64,000 nt of DNA from Pseudomonadota bacterium (GCA_022563195.1 JADFNV010000002.1:62001-126000), one strand, 5' to 3'. Shown: positions 8,421 through 17,797, counted from the stretch's first letter. Notes: generated by a model not told the origin, from the sequence alone. Translations and numbers: made by a program.

Positions 8421-9638
8421 TTACGAGGCCAGTCGCAATCGATCAATTTCACCCAGCACTTCACGAATCTGCATTACAGCCCAGTCGATCTCCGCCTCGC
8501 TGATAATCAGAGGTGGTGCCAGTCGCACAACAGTATCGTGCGTTTCCTTGCTCAACAGGCCCCGAGCCATAAGCGCCTCGCAGACGGATCGGGCAGTCGC
8601 GAGTGAGGGCTCGATTTCGATGCCGATAAATAAGCCGCGCCCGCGGATATCACTGATCAGAGGACTGGCGATAGTGCGCAATGCCTTTATCAGATAGTCA
8701 CCTCTTGCCGCGCTACGACCGACGAGGTCATCATCGACAATAATATTGAGCGCTTCCAGGCCGACTGCCGCTGCAAGCGGATTGCCGCCGAATGTACTGC
8801 CATGATCACCGGGTGTAAATACCTGCATTACATCGCGTCGCGCAAGAAATAAGGACACGGGCAGAATGCCTCCACCCAGTGCCTTGCCTAGAATCAGTCC
8901 GTCCGGCTGAACGCCTTCATGCTCACAAGCGAGTAGTTTGCCGGTTCGGCCAAGGCCAGTCTGAATTTCGTCGGCAATCAATAACACATTGTGCTTGCGG
9001 CACAAAGCCTGCGCAGCCTTGAGATAGCCCTCCGGGGGCACGATGATCCCGCCTTCACCCTGAATGGGTTCGACGAGAAACGCGGCCGTGTTTTCGTTAA
9101 TCGCCACCTCAAGTGCTTCTAAATTACCGAATTCAACGAGGCGAAATCCCGCCGGGAATGGGCCGAATCCCGATTGATATTGCGGTTCGTCCGACATCGC
9201 TACAATCGCAATTGTTCGGCCGTGGAAATTGCCCGTGCAGGCAATAATCTCGGCCTGATCGTGCGCAACGCCTTTAACCGTGTACGCCCATTTACGCGCC
9301 GCCTTGATCGCGGTTTCAACAGCTTCCGCCCCGGAATTCATCGGCAGAGCCATATCCTGCCCGGTTAATTCACAGGCTCGCTCAAGAAAAGGTCCGAGTT
9401 TGTCTGTATAGAACGCTCTCGAGACGACACTGAGTTGCGCGACCTGCTCAATCACGAGTCGTACAAGGCGTGGATTGGCGTGACCGTGGCTGACCGCCGA
9501 ATAGGCGCTCATCATGTCCAGGTATTTCTTGCCGGCATCGTCCCACACGTGGACACCTTCTGCGCGCGTGATCACTACTGGCAAGGGCAGATAGTTTTGG
9601 GCACAGTAACGCGCTTCAAGGTCGATATTGCCATTCAT
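8421..9638 (-). CDS. rocD: Ornithine--oxo-acid aminotransferase
   Basis: A 405-residue class III PLP aminotransferase. Residues seen include the NSGAEAVETAIK phosphate-binding segment, GNFHGRT, the LIADEIQTGLGRTG motif with the cofactor aspartate, and the Schiff-base lysine in LGKALGGG (about residue 252). The early DMMSAYSAVSHGH motif is characteristic of ornithine aminotransferase rather than acetylornithine aminotransferase. It converts ornithine and 2-oxoglutarate to glutamate semialdehyde and glutamate in arginine/proline metabolism. ATG 9638 is used; the TTG one codon upstream is less likely. proC, which reduces the derived pyrroline carboxylate, lies nearby at 11965-12798. Confidence 0.93.
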   Translation of the reverse strand: MNGNIDLEARYCAQNYLPLPVVITRAEGVHVWDDAGKKYLDMMSAYSAVSHGHANPRLVRLVIEQVAQLSVVSRAFYTDKLGPFLERACELTGQDMALPMNSGAEAVETAIKAARKWAYTVKGVAHDQAEIIACTGNFHGRTIAIVAMSDEPQYQSGFGPFPAGFRLVEFGNLEALEVAINENTAAFLVEPIQGEGGIIVPPEGYLKAAQALCRKHNVLLIADEIQTGLGRTGKLLACEHEGVQPDGLILGKALGGGILPVSLFLARRDVMQVFTPGDHGSTFGGNPLAAAVGLEALNIIVDDDLVGRSAARGDYLIKALRTIASPLISDIRGRGLFIGIEIEPSLATARSVCEALMARGLLSKETHDTVVRLAPPLIISEAEIDWAVMQIREVLGEIDRLRLAS

Positions 9639-9740
9639 CAAAACACCACAGGCTTGCGTTTATGAGTCGGTCAAGAGCCGCATAAGGCTATAATTTTACA
9701 GCAATTACCTCTATCTAAGCCAGCGACGAGTGAAACCAGT

Positions 9741-10394
9741 ATGAGCAAAGCACCCAAGCCCGACAAGCGGTTCATCGAAGGCCCGGCCGGCCGGCTCGAA
9801 TCGACCGTCGAATCGCCCGCGGATAGTCTGCCTGTCGGGGTCGTTGTCGTCTGCCATCCGCACCCGCAGCACGGCGGCACCATGCACAACAAGGTAGTGC
9901 ACACGCTCGCACGATCGTTCGTGCGCATGGGCTTCGCGGCCTTGCGATTCAACTTTCGTGGTACCGAGGCGAGCGAAGGATGCTATGACAACGGCAATGG
10001 CGAGCTTGACGATGCGCTCGCGGCGATCGAATGGATGTGCGCGAAATACTCGAATCAGCCCCTCTGGCTCGCGGGGTTTTCGTTTGGCGCTGCGATCGCG
10101 GTACGAGCTGCGATTGCGGTCCAGGTGACCGGCCTCGTCAGTGTTGCGCCAGCTGTGGATCGGTTCGGTAAAGGTCTTGCAGGGCAGCCGCGATGCCCAT
10201 GGCTTGTGATTCAGGGCGATAAAGATGAAGTCGTCGACGTCGACCTTACGGTAGAGTGGCTCGATAGTCTGGAGCCTGGGCCCGAGCTACTCATAATGTC
10301 GGGCGCCGGGCATTTTTTTCATGGCAAGCTCGTCGATTTACGTTCGTCCGTGACTGAATTTGTTGAGAGACACAGAATCAAACCATGTCTTTGA
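9741..10394 (+). CDS. Alpha/beta hydrolase, dienelactone-hydrolase-like
   Basis: A 217-residue single-domain alpha/beta hydrolase without a signal peptide. It has the HPHPQHGGTMHNKVV segment near the N-terminus typical of the COG2945 subfamily, the oxyanion region RFNFRG, and the nucleophile elbow GFSFGA. The acid is probably in GDKDEVV and the base histidine in GAGHFFHG. Substrate unknown. It is divergent from rocD (99-base gap) and overlaps the HU-like gene tail to tail by 17 bases. Confidence 0.85.
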   Translation: MSKAPKPDKRFIEGPAGRLESTVESPADSLPVGVVVVCHPHPQHGGTMHNKVVHTLARSFVRMGFAALRFNFRGTEASEGCYDNGNGELDDALAAIEWMCAKYSNQPLWLAGFSFGAAIAVRAAIAVQVTGLVSVAPAVDRFGKGLAGQPRCPWLVIQGDKDEVVDVDLTVEWLDSLEPGPELLIMSGAGHFFHGKLVDLRSSVTEFVERHRIKPCL

Positions 10395-10698
10395 GGCCTT
10401 TGAGCGCTGAGACCTTCACAACTTTCGATGCCGGTTTCGCCTTGAACATCATTTCTTCGCCCGTAAATGGATTGATTCCTTGCCGCGCTTTCCGTGCAGG
10501 TTTATCTACAACACGGATTTTCAACAAGCCGGGAATCGCGAAAGTTCCTGACGCGCCACGACCGCTAAGGTTTTTCTTGATCTGAGTATTCAGTGAGTCG
10601 AATACCGCAGCGATGTCTTTGCGTGTCATGCCCGTATCCGCGACGATTGCCGCATAGACTTCCGATTTGGTAGGTGGCTTCCCGGTATTCTTTGACAT
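10378..10698 (-). CDS. HU/IHF-family DNA-binding protein
   Basis: A 106-residue HU-superfamily protein, slightly longer than classical HU (90). It has an N-terminal extension and the dimerisation helices (KSEVYAAIVADTGMTRKD). The beta-arm differs from HU: RKARQGINPFTGEEMMFKAKPASKVVKV replaces the usual RxGRNPxTG motif with a QGINPFTGE variant, as in the divergent HU family of Xanthomonadales. It would bend or coat DNA as a nucleoid protein. It converges with the hydrolase gene and overlaps it by 17 bases. Confidence 0.9.
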   Translation of the reverse strand: MSKNTGKPPTKSEVYAAIVADTGMTRKDIAAVFDSLNTQIKKNLSGRGASGTFAIPGLLKIRVVDKPARKARQGINPFTGEEMMFKAKPASKVVKVSALKGLKDMV

Positions 10699-10827
10699 CT
10701 ACAACTGACTCCTCATTAAAACAGAAAACGGGCAGAGCCCGCGTCAAAAGCAGCGCGACATTAGCATATACCCGCGGCTCAGGTAATGTACGAAGGTGCT
10801 TTTCTAAATGGTTTACAGCGTTGTAAA

Positions 10828-11301
10828 TCAGTCGCTGAAAAATTTGCGTTTGAAGCGAACATTAGAAGACGATTCAACACCGTCCGGCGTTACGCCGATA
10901 TCAAAAATCAAGGTTTCACGATTTGCGACGGCGACTTCGCCGACATAATAAATCGCTTGTTCCTCATTGATTCGTCGCATCGTGATGTTCTTGACCTGTC
11001 CTGTAAGATTGACGGCCTTAACCGAAACGATCGCAGTAACCGCTTTGTTATCCATCGCTTGCAATATTGAGACAGTGAGCATCGCCCGGTTTTTGCTACG
11101 AACGATGCCATACAGGCGTGCGACGTCCGGGGGAAGTTGATCGGTCGACTGAGCGCTGAAATGAACGACATGATCGCCGATGTTTACACTGGTTACTCCA
11201 GCCGGCTGCGCTTGCGGTATGGTGACTGACTTATCGGGACCACCACAAGCGGATAAGAGTCCAAGCAAAGACAAAGCGATCAATACTTTTCTGACATTCA
11301 T
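10828..11301 (-). CDS. DUF4426-family lipoprotein
   Basis: A 157-residue lipoprotein. Its signal ends in the lipobox LLSACGG, and the mature part is beta-rich with the spacing of DUF4426 (YYVGEVAVANRET, FDIGVTPDG). DUF4426 genes sit beside yggT, proC, metX and metW in Pseudomonas, and the same place is kept here directly downstream of yggT, but metX and metW are absent. Function unknown. ATG 11301 is preceded by GGGGAGAC; the longer reading from 11406 enters the spacer after yggT. Confidence 0.85.
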   Translation of the reverse strand: MNVRKVLIALSLLGLLSACGGPDKSVTIPQAQPAGVTSVNIGDHVVHFSAQSTDQLPPDVARLYGIVRSKNRAMLTVSILQAMDNKAVTAIVSVKAVNLTGQVKNITMRRINEEQAIYYVGEVAVANRETLIFDIGVTPDGVESSSNVRFKRKFFSD

Positions 11302-11412
11302 GATACCGGTCTCCCCGAAAAGAGCGCTTGTTGCTGATTCATCGCCAGGCCCGTGTTTTCGCCAATTCACGGTAGCATCACTATAAACCATTTCTTGCCC
11401 TTTCATCGGTTG

Positions 11413-11961
11413 TCAAAATTGCAGCGGAGTTAGCGTGCTGATGTAAATGGAAACAGCCTGTAAAAAAATGATCGCCAAAAGCGCTGAAATATCGAGTCCG
11501 CCGAATGTGGGAATGTATCTTCGAAATGGCCGCAATACAGGCTGGACGAGCATCGAGATAAACGCGGTTGCTGGATTGTACGTGCCAGGCGCAATCCAAC
11601 TCAGAATGATGTAAATAAATATCGCGAACGTGAACAGTTGCAGTGACAAGGTGACCAGGCCGATCGCCGTGGCTATGGCCAGCCACGCTATGCTCGCCAT
11701 ATTGCCATCGATCGCGAGTATCGCGAGAATGGTCAGGTACTGCAGAGCAAATGCAACGATCACTGTAGCCGTATCGAGGCGACCGATCGGCGGCACGATT
11801 CGTCGCACAGGAATCACCAGCGGTGAGGTCAGGCGCAGGATCCCCTGCGAGATCGGATTGCGAAAGTCGGCGCGTAACCATGGCAGCCAGAATCGCAGCA
11901 ACATGACGAACAGGTACAGCTGTGCGAGCGTGCTGACGATAAATATCAAAGCAGGTTTCAC
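11413..11961 (-). CDS. YggT family integral membrane protein
   Basis: A 182-residue membrane protein with two YGGT repeats, each with a pair of hydrophobic helices and a short amphipathic segment (LLRFWLPWLRADFRNPIS; ILSWIAPGTYNPATAFISML). Members are small inner-membrane proteins linked to osmotic and alkaline stress and, by synteny, to pyrroline carboxylate reductase. The start lies 3 bases after the proC stop, so the genes are coupled in a yggS-proC-yggT-DUF4426 operon. Confidence 0.92.
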   Translation of the reverse strand: MKPALIFIVSTLAQLYLFVMLLRFWLPWLRADFRNPISQGILRLTSPLVIPVRRIVPPIGRLDTATVIVAFALQYLTILAILAIDGNMASIAWLAIATAIGLVTLSLQLFTFAIFIYIILSWIAPGTYNPATAFISMLVQPVLRPFRRYIPTFGGLDISALLAIIFLQAVSIYISTLTPLQF

Positions 11962-11964
11962 GGC

Positions 11965-12798
11965 TTACTCTTGTGCATGTGCGTGGTCCGCCAATTCGGT
12001 GGCTCTGTCCCTGGCTGCGGTTAATGCCCGTGCAAAGATATCACGAACGTTTTGCTGATCGAGACTATCGAGCGCAGCAGCGGTCGTTCCGCCCGGTGAC
12101 CGCACCCGGGCAATCAATGCTGCCATTGGATCGGCGCTTGCAGCAGCCAGGGCTGTGGCCCCTGTTGCCGTTTCAATGGCGAGGATGTGCGCCACTTGCT
12201 CGTCGAGACCAAGTTCCTGAGCCGTATGGGTGAGCATATCAATCAGCAGGTAGAAATAGGCAGGGCCGCTACCCGAGATTGCGGTGACCGCATCGATATC
12301 AGCCTCGTGCGGAACATCGACTACTTTGCCGACAGCGGCAAGAATCCTGGTTGCATGCTGCTTCTGGGCGGTACTCACCCGTTCGTTCGCAAACGACCCG
12401 GTTACACCAAGTTGTAGCAGTGCCGGTTGATTTGGCATGGCACGAACAATGGCGAGACCGCCGCCAAGCCATGCGTCAATATCAGCGCTGCGAATTCCGG
12501 CAGCAATAGAAATGACCAGCGGTTTCGTTTTTTGCGCGGAATCGGCCAGATCGCGACATACATCCGCGAGAATCTGCGGTTTGACGGCGAGAACAATACA
12601 GTTGGCGCGCTCTGCAATCCTGATGTTTTCAGCCGCGATCTCGGCGTCTGGCCAGGTCTGTGTCAGCACTTCGCGCTGTTTGGCAGAGGGTTCCGCGATC
12701 ATTATGTCAGCGGGGCGAAAACCACTCGAGACGAGTCCTGTAACAATCGCCTGGGTCATATTGCCGCCGCCGATAAAGCCGATCCTGTCATTACTCAT
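11965..12798 (-). CDS. proC: Pyrroline-5-carboxylate reductase
   Basis: A 277-residue enzyme with an N-terminal Rossmann fold (IGFIGGGNMTQAI), the KPQ motif (AVKPQILADV), and the C-terminal signature TAISGSGPAYFYLLIDML and RVRSPGGTTAAAL. It reduces pyrroline-5-carboxylate to proline with NAD(P)H in the cytoplasm. ATG 12798 overlaps the yggS stop by 8 bases and has a GAAGGTGAT ribosome site within yggS, so translation is coupled. The ATG 15 bases earlier has no such support. Confidence 0.97.
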   Translation of the reverse strand: MSNDRIGFIGGGNMTQAIVTGLVSSGFRPADIMIAEPSAKQREVLTQTWPDAEIAAENIRIAERANCIVLAVKPQILADVCRDLADSAQKTKPLVISIAAGIRSADIDAWLGGGLAIVRAMPNQPALLQLGVTGSFANERVSTAQKQHATRILAAVGKVVDVPHEADIDAVTAISGSGPAYFYLLIDMLTHTAQELGLDEQVAHILAIETATGATALAAASADPMAALIARVRSPGGTTAAALDSLDQQNVRDIFARALTAARDRATELADHAHAQE

Positions 12799-13504
12799 CA
12801 ATATCACCTTCACGGAGAACTGGCTTCCTCTTGCCGAACACGGCTGTGCCTATGCGGACGATGGTTGCGCCTTCCAAAATAGCAGCTTGGTAGTCACCGC
12901 TCATCCCCATTGAGAGTGTATCGGTGGCAACGCCCTCGGCGGCAAGGGCGGCGGCCAGTTGTCGAAGACGAGCGAATGGTTTTCGCTGGTCCTCGAATCG
13001 GTTTGTAAGTGCCGGCAGGCACATCAGGCCCCGTAATTGCAGTCGCGGTAACTGGGCGACCTGCTTCGCGAGCTCCAACACTTCATCGACATCGACGCCC
13101 GATTTTCCGGGTTTGCCGTCAATGTTTACCTGCAGGCAGATATTGAGCTTATCGAGTTCGGCGGGTCGCTGCCGACTCAGGCGTTGGGCAGTCTTGAGCC
13201 GATCGACGGTGTGGACCCAGTCGAAATGTTCAGCCACGGCCCGGGTTTTATTGGTTTGCAGGTGGCCGATAAAGTGCCAGCAGAGGTCGTTTCGGGATAC
13301 GGATGCGATCTTTTCCAGGCCTTCCTGAACGAAGTTTTCGCCAAAATCCCGCTGACCGGCATCTGCCGCTTCGATGATGCCGGCCAGGCTTTGTTTCTTG
13401 CTGACAGCCAGTAATTGTATCGGAGTGCCGCCCCGCCCAGCATCTATGGCAGCTTTCGCCAGCAAATCGCGGATTTTTCGCAAGTTTTCCGTGACTCTAA
13501 TCAC
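12791..13504 (-). CDS. yggS: PLP homeostasis protein YggS (PLPBP/PROSC family)
   Basis: A 237-residue alanine-racemase-like single TIM-barrel protein. The PLP-binding lysine is in LLAVSKKQS, HFIGHLQTNK is intact, and the LRGLMCLP and SMGMSGDYQAAI segments bind phosphate. Family members carry PLP and keep B6 and amino-acid pools balanced rather than catalyse a turnover reaction. The gene is divergent from pilT, with 85 bases between starts, as in Pseudomonas. Confidence 0.96.
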   Translation of the reverse strand: MIRVTENLRKIRDLLAKAAIDAGRGGTPIQLLAVSKKQSLAGIIEAADAGQRDFGENFVQEGLEKIASVSRNDLCWHFIGHLQTNKTRAVAEHFDWVHTVDRLKTAQRLSRQRPAELDKLNICLQVNIDGKPGKSGVDVDEVLELAKQVAQLPRLQLRGLMCLPALTNRFEDQRKPFARLRQLAAALAAEGVATDTLSMGMSGDYQAAILEGATIVRIGTAVFGKRKPVLREGDIDE

Positions 13505-13589
13505 GTTTTACTCCGGGTGCTTCGCTATACTAGGCTTCGTTCATGGCCGGGTTATGGTAAGTCCGGCTGTCCATTTGAGAGGGAAAAAC

Positions 13590-14630
13590 ATGGCCGTCGA
13601 CGTTGCCCAGCTACTGTCGTTCACGGTAAAGAACAATGCATCCGACCTGCACCTATCCGCTGGGGTGCCACCGATGATTCGCGTCGATGGGGATATCAAA
13701 CGAGTCAATATGCCGGCGCTCACCCACAAGGACGTCAATAGCATGGTGTACGACATCATGAATGACAAGCAGCGCAAGGACTATGAAGAGTTTCTTGAGA
13801 CAGACTTTTCTTTCGAGATTCCCAAACTGGCGCGATTTCGTGTCAACGCATTTAACCAGAATCGCGGCTCGGCCGCGGTATTCAGAACCATTCCGTCTGA
13901 GATCCTGTCGCTCGACGACCTGGGCGCACCGGCGATTTTCAAGGATGTCTCGATGTATCCGCGTGGCATCGTTCTGGTTACGGGGCCGACGGGTTCGGGC
14001 AAGTCGACGACGCTGGCAGCGATGGTCGACTACATCAATGACAACAAGCCGGATCACATATTGACGATTGAGGACCCGATAGAATTCGTTCACGAATCGA
14101 AGAAGTCGCTCATCAATCAACGTGAAGTGCACCGCGATACGCTGGGGTTTAATGAAGCGTTGCGTTCGGCGTTGCGCGAAGACCCGGACGTGATTCTTGT
14201 TGGAGAATTACGTGACCTCGAGACCATTCGTCTGGCATTGACAGCGGCTGAAACCGGCCACCTCGTGTTTGGTACGCTGCATACGAGCTCCGCGGCCAAG
14301 ACGATCGATCGTATCGTCGACGTTTTTCCTGCCGCCGAGAAGGAAATGGTACGTGCAATGTTGTCAGAGTCATTACGTGCTGTGATTTCTCAGACACTTC
14401 TGAAGAAAGTCGGCGGTGGGCGTATTGCGGCACATGAAATCATGATCGGCACACCGGCGATCAGGAACCTGATTCGCGAGGGCAAAATCGCGCAAATGTA
14501 TTCGGCCATTCAGACAGGACAGGCCTTGGGAATGTACACGCTGGATCAGAATCTCACCGAGCTCCTGCAGAAAGGCTTGATCAACAAGGAAGAAGCTCGG
14601 TACAGATCCGTGTTCAAGGAGAATTTCTAG
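13590..14630 (+). CDS. pilT: Type IV pilus retraction ATPase PilT
   Basis: A 346-residue hexameric ATPase. It has the Walker A motif GPTGSGKSTT (about residues 131-140), the Asp box TIEDPIEF, Walker B DVILVGELRD, the His box TGHLVFGTLHT, and the PilT hallmark AIRNLIREG (about residue 290) near the C-terminus. It powers pilus depolymerisation at the cytoplasmic side of the pilus base, for twitching motility and DNA uptake. ATG 13590 has a GAGAGGG site. The in-frame reading from 13374 crosses into the antisense of yggS and is not used. It is first of three tandem ATPase genes. Confidence 0.98.
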   Translation: MAVDVAQLLSFTVKNNASDLHLSAGVPPMIRVDGDIKRVNMPALTHKDVNSMVYDIMNDKQRKDYEEFLETDFSFEIPKLARFRVNAFNQNRGSAAVFRTIPSEILSLDDLGAPAIFKDVSMYPRGIVLVTGPTGSGKSTTLAAMVDYINDNKPDHILTIEDPIEFVHESKKSLINQREVHRDTLGFNEALRSALREDPDVILVGELRDLETIRLALTAAETGHLVFGTLHTSSAAKTIDRIVDVFPAAEKEMVRAMLSESLRAVISQTLLKKVGGGRIAAHEIMIGTPAIRNLIREGKIAQMYSAIQTGQALGMYTLDQNLTELLQKGLINKEEARYRSVFKENF

Positions 14631-14670
14631 GGACGTCGTGGCACATTCGTCCTGATTGGAGTGAACGTAA

Positions 14671-15828
14671 ATGGAACGCGAACAAGCCATACGATTGACG
14701 CAGAATCTGTTGCGCAAGATGGTAGAGCGAGAAGGCTCGGACCTGTTTCTGACCAAGGGGTTTCCTCCTGCGATCAAGGTCGATGGCACGATACACAAAG
14801 CCACTGACACGCCGCTGACGGCTGATCAGTCAGCGATCATGGTGCGCTCGATAATGAACGACAAGCAGATCAAGGAATTTGACGCGACCAAGGAATGCAA
14901 CTTCGCGATCGCGCCTCAAGGGATCGGCCGATTCCGCGTAAGCGCATTCATACAGCAGGGCTATGTCGGCGCTGTACTGCGAATGATTACCACAGAAATA
15001 CCGACACTGCAGGACCTCGATTTGCCGCCGATTCTCAAAGACGTTGTCATGAACAAGCGTGGTCTTTGTATCGTAGTTGGCGGTACAGGCTCCGGCAAGT
15101 CGACTACGATGGCAGCGATGATAGGTCACCGCAATGAGAATTCACGCGGACATATCGTGTCTATCGAAGATCCGGTCGAATACGTGCATCCGCATAAAGG
15201 ATGCGTCATTACGCAGCGAGAAGTTGGTGTCGATACGGAGACCTGGCACGCTGCACTGAAAAACACGCTGCGCCAGGCGCCCGATGTAATTTTGATTGGT
15301 GAGATCCGTGATCGTGAAACGATGCAGTATGGAATCCAGTTCGCTGAGACCGGGCATTTATGTCTGGCGACATTGCATGCTAACAGCGCCAATCAGGCGC
15401 TCGACAGGATAATCAACTTTTTTCCGGAGGAGCGTCGACAACAGTTGCTCATGGATTTATCGCTGAATACGAAAGCTTTCATATCACAGCGACTTATTCC
15501 TCGCGAAGGAGGGGTCGGCCGGGTCGCTGCGATGGAAATCATGCTCAACACACCCTTAATCGCGGACCTGATCTTCAAAGGTGAAGTTGGGAAAATCAAG
15601 GAGATCATGGCCAAGTCAACGCGCCTCGGCATGCAGACCTTCGACCAGGCACTGTTCTATCTATACGATGAGGGAACAGTTTCTTATGAAGAAGCGATGC
15701 GTAATGCGGACTCGAAGAACGAGTTGCGTCTGCGCATCAAACTCGAGAGCAAGCGCGAGTCTTCGGTAGCGGATCAGCAAACGGAGAATTTGAAGATCCT
15801 GGAAGAGGATTCGGCTCAGACTTTTTGA
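14671..15828 (+). CDS. pilU: Type IV pilus retraction ATPase PilU
   Basis: A 385-residue PilT paralogue close to the length of Pseudomonas PilU (382). Walker A is GGTGSGKSTT (about residue 137), the Asp box SIEDPVEYVHPHKGC, and Walker B DVILIGEIRD. The PilT AIRNLIRE motif is replaced by LIADLIFKGE, the PilU-class form. A charged C-terminal tail (about residues 345-385) follows the ATPase. PilU assists PilT in forceful retraction. It starts 40 bases after pilT and ends 21 bases before a third ATPase gene. Confidence 0.95.
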   Translation: MEREQAIRLTQNLLRKMVEREGSDLFLTKGFPPAIKVDGTIHKATDTPLTADQSAIMVRSIMNDKQIKEFDATKECNFAIAPQGIGRFRVSAFIQQGYVGAVLRMITTEIPTLQDLDLPPILKDVVMNKRGLCIVVGGTGSGKSTTMAAMIGHRNENSRGHIVSIEDPVEYVHPHKGCVITQREVGVDTETWHAALKNTLRQAPDVILIGEIRDRETMQYGIQFAETGHLCLATLHANSANQALDRIINFFPEERRQQLLMDLSLNTKAFISQRLIPREGGVGRVAAMEIMLNTPLIADLIFKGEVGKIKEIMAKSTRLGMQTFDQALFYLYDEGTVSYEEAMRNADSKNELRLRIKLESKRESSVADQQTENLKILEEDSAQTF

Positions 15829-15849
15829 GTATCACGGATGATTGCATGA

Positions 15850-16905
15850 ATGAACGTCAAGCCGCTGTTTAAATTGATGGTGGAGAAAAAGGCATCAGAC
15901 CTTTTCTTCGCACCTTACGCACCCGTAAAAATAAAGATTGACGGCAAGATCATGCCCGTCAATAAGCTCGAGATGACGCCAAAAACGGTCAAGCAGGCGG
16001 CGATCGAACTTATGGACGACGATCAGCTTGAAACATTTTCGCGTGAACTCGAGATCGACTTCGCTATTTCGGAGCCGGGGCTCGGTCGATTTCGTGTCAA
16101 TGTGTTTCATCAACGCGGCAATGTGGCGATGGTGCTGCGCTACATTACGTCGGAATTACCGACGCTCGATAGTCTTGGTATGCCAGGTCAGCTAAAAGAA
16201 CTTATTATGCTTCGCCGCGGTCTGGTTCTCATGGTCGGGGCAACAGGGTGTGGCAAGTCGACGACACTTGCTGCGATGATCAATTATCGCAATGAGAAAA
16301 CCTCGTCACACATCATTACGATTGAAGACCCGATTGAATTTCTACACCCGAACAAGAAGTCGATCGTCAATCAGCGAGAAGTCGGTCTCGATACCAAGTC
16401 CTATGCCCGGGCGCTCAAGGGCGCCGTGCGTGCGGCGCCGGATGTCATCCTGATTGGTGAAATCCGCGATAACGAATCGATGCAGTCGGCACTCGATATG
16501 GCGGGAACCGGCCATCTTGTCGTCGCCACATTGCATTCCAACAATGCTGCGGAAACGCTCGATCGTGTTATCAACCTGTTCCCGCAGCAGCAGCATAATC
16601 AGGTATTCATGGATCTGGGGCATTATTTGCGCGCGATCCTGTCGCAACGGCTCGTTCGTACGCGTGGCGGCAAACTCGTCGCGGCCGTTGAGCTCTTGCT
16701 CAACACACCGCACATTAAAGACCTGATTCTCAAAGGTGACATTACTGCGGTCAAGGAAGCGCACCATGACAGTGGTGAGCAGGGCATGCAGACTTTCGAT
16801 GAGGCACTGCTGGGACTTTACAAGGCAGGCACAATCACGCTCGAAGAAGCAATGTCACACGCAGACTCGCGCGCCGATCTCGAAGCTAAAATCAATTTCG
16901 GCTGA
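15850..16905 (+). CDS. Second PilU-class retraction ATPase
   Basis: A 351-residue paralogue of PilT and PilU with all catalytic boxes: Walker A GATGCGKSTT (about residue 130), with cysteine replacing the serine of the other two; Asp box TIEDPIEFLHPNKK; Walker B DVILIGEIRD; and TGHLVVATLHSNN. At the AIRNLIRE position it reads HIKDLILKGD, so it groups with PilU rather than PilT. It lacks the PilU charged C-terminal tail. It directly follows pilU and probably shares its transcript, then converges with the pyrK-like gene with a 1-base gap. A third pilus motor is probable, with a partner role alongside PilT as for PilU. Confidence 0.9.
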   Translation: MNVKPLFKLMVEKKASDLFFAPYAPVKIKIDGKIMPVNKLEMTPKTVKQAAIELMDDDQLETFSRELEIDFAISEPGLGRFRVNVFHQRGNVAMVLRYITSELPTLDSLGMPGQLKELIMLRRGLVLMVGATGCGKSTTLAAMINYRNEKTSSHIITIEDPIEFLHPNKKSIVNQREVGLDTKSYARALKGAVRAAPDVILIGEIRDNESMQSALDMAGTGHLVVATLHSNNAAETLDRVINLFPQQQHNQVFMDLGHYLRAILSQRLVRTRGGKLVAAVELLLNTPHIKDLILKGDITAVKEAHHDSGEQGMQTFDEALLGLYKAGTITLEEAMSHADSRADLEAKINFG

Positions 16906-16906
16906 A

Positions 16907-17797
16907 TCACCAAACCACTGCAGCTGCGTCGAATACGGGCCCATCTACACAGACGCGTTTCATTGCCGGTCCTCCGGCTGTCTCAATACGCACTGCACAC
17001 GCCGCGCAACCACCGACCGCGCAGGCCATGAATTCTTCGAGCGAAACCTGGCAAGGCAATCCATGACCTTGGGCAAGTTCTGCGACAGCCCGCAGCATTG
17101 GCGTCGGCCCGCATGCGAAAATCTCTGTTCTCGCAAGCTGATCGGCATCGAGACTCTGCAGCCATTGTTCCGCCAATTCCGTTGTAAGGCCACGAAAGCA
17201 GCCCTCGAAGCCTGACAGACTGGCCAATCGGCTGCGAATACCCCAGCTTTCGAGCTGCGGCATCGCACTGTCGATACTGGCATCGAGCCAAGGTGTGGGC
17301 AGAGACGACTTTGCAAGTTGGAAAGGAAAAGGAATTTCCGAGCCAAGAATTGCGAGTGGATTCCACGGTTCGTCATCGCGGCGCAGGACGTCGGCCAGAA
17401 ACACAATGGGTGGAATACCGACTCCACCGCCGATCAGCAGGGGATCGGGACGCTTGGGAGACGGTCGGAACGGTTGGCCTATCGGACCGAGTACCCTGAT
17501 CGTGTCGCCCGCACGTTTTTCTGCCAACAGACTTAGCCCAATTCCTGCAGTCTTGTAGAGTATTTCGATCCAATCATCGGATGCTCGCATGATTGACAAG
17601 GGACGACGCATCGGTAGCGCATCGTCACAACTGATGTGTACGAAACTTCCGGGAATTGCAGTGGCCGCGCATCTTGGAGCGCGTATGCGCATGATGTATT
17701 GCGCGCCGGGGTACTCCTCGATCTCGATCAATTCGCCTTCTTCGACGAAAATAGTACTACGATTTTGCTGCGCTATTTTCTGAACGGTTGTCGTCAA
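16907..17797 (-). CDS. PyrK-like dihydroorotate dehydrogenase electron transfer subunit
   Basis: A 296-residue ferredoxin-reductase-type protein. The N-terminal FAD domain has the motif MRRPLSIM, the NAD-binding part has GGGVGIPPIVFLADVL and FACGPTPMLRAV, and the C-terminal [2Fe-2S] site has CAVGGCAACAV plus a later cysteine in MKRVCVDGPVF. This is PyrK architecture, which passes electrons from dihydroorotate oxidation to NAD+ in class 1B systems. Its start overlaps the pyrB stop (ATGA), which supports a pyrimidine role. No PyrD class 1B partner is in this window. A related oxidoreductase role is possible. Confidence 0.8.
   Translation of the reverse strand: MTTTVQKIAQQNRSTIFVEEGELIEIEEYPGAQYIMRIRAPRCAATAIPGSFVHISCDDALPMRRPLSIMRASDDWIEILYKTAGIGLSLLAEKRAGDTIRVLGPIGQPFRPSPKRPDPLLIGGGVGIPPIVFLADVLRRDDEPWNPLAILGSEIPFPFQLAKSSLPTPWLDASIDSAMPQLESWGIRSRLASLSGFEGCFRGLTTELAEQWLQSLDADQLARTEIFACGPTPMLRAVAELAQGHGLPCQVSLEEFMACAVGGCAACAVRIETAGGPAMKRVCVDGPVFDAAAVVW

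Noticed and set aside
13374-13589. N-terminal extension of pilT
   Set aside because: It overlaps yggS on the other strand and pilT has a good ribosome site before ATG 13590.
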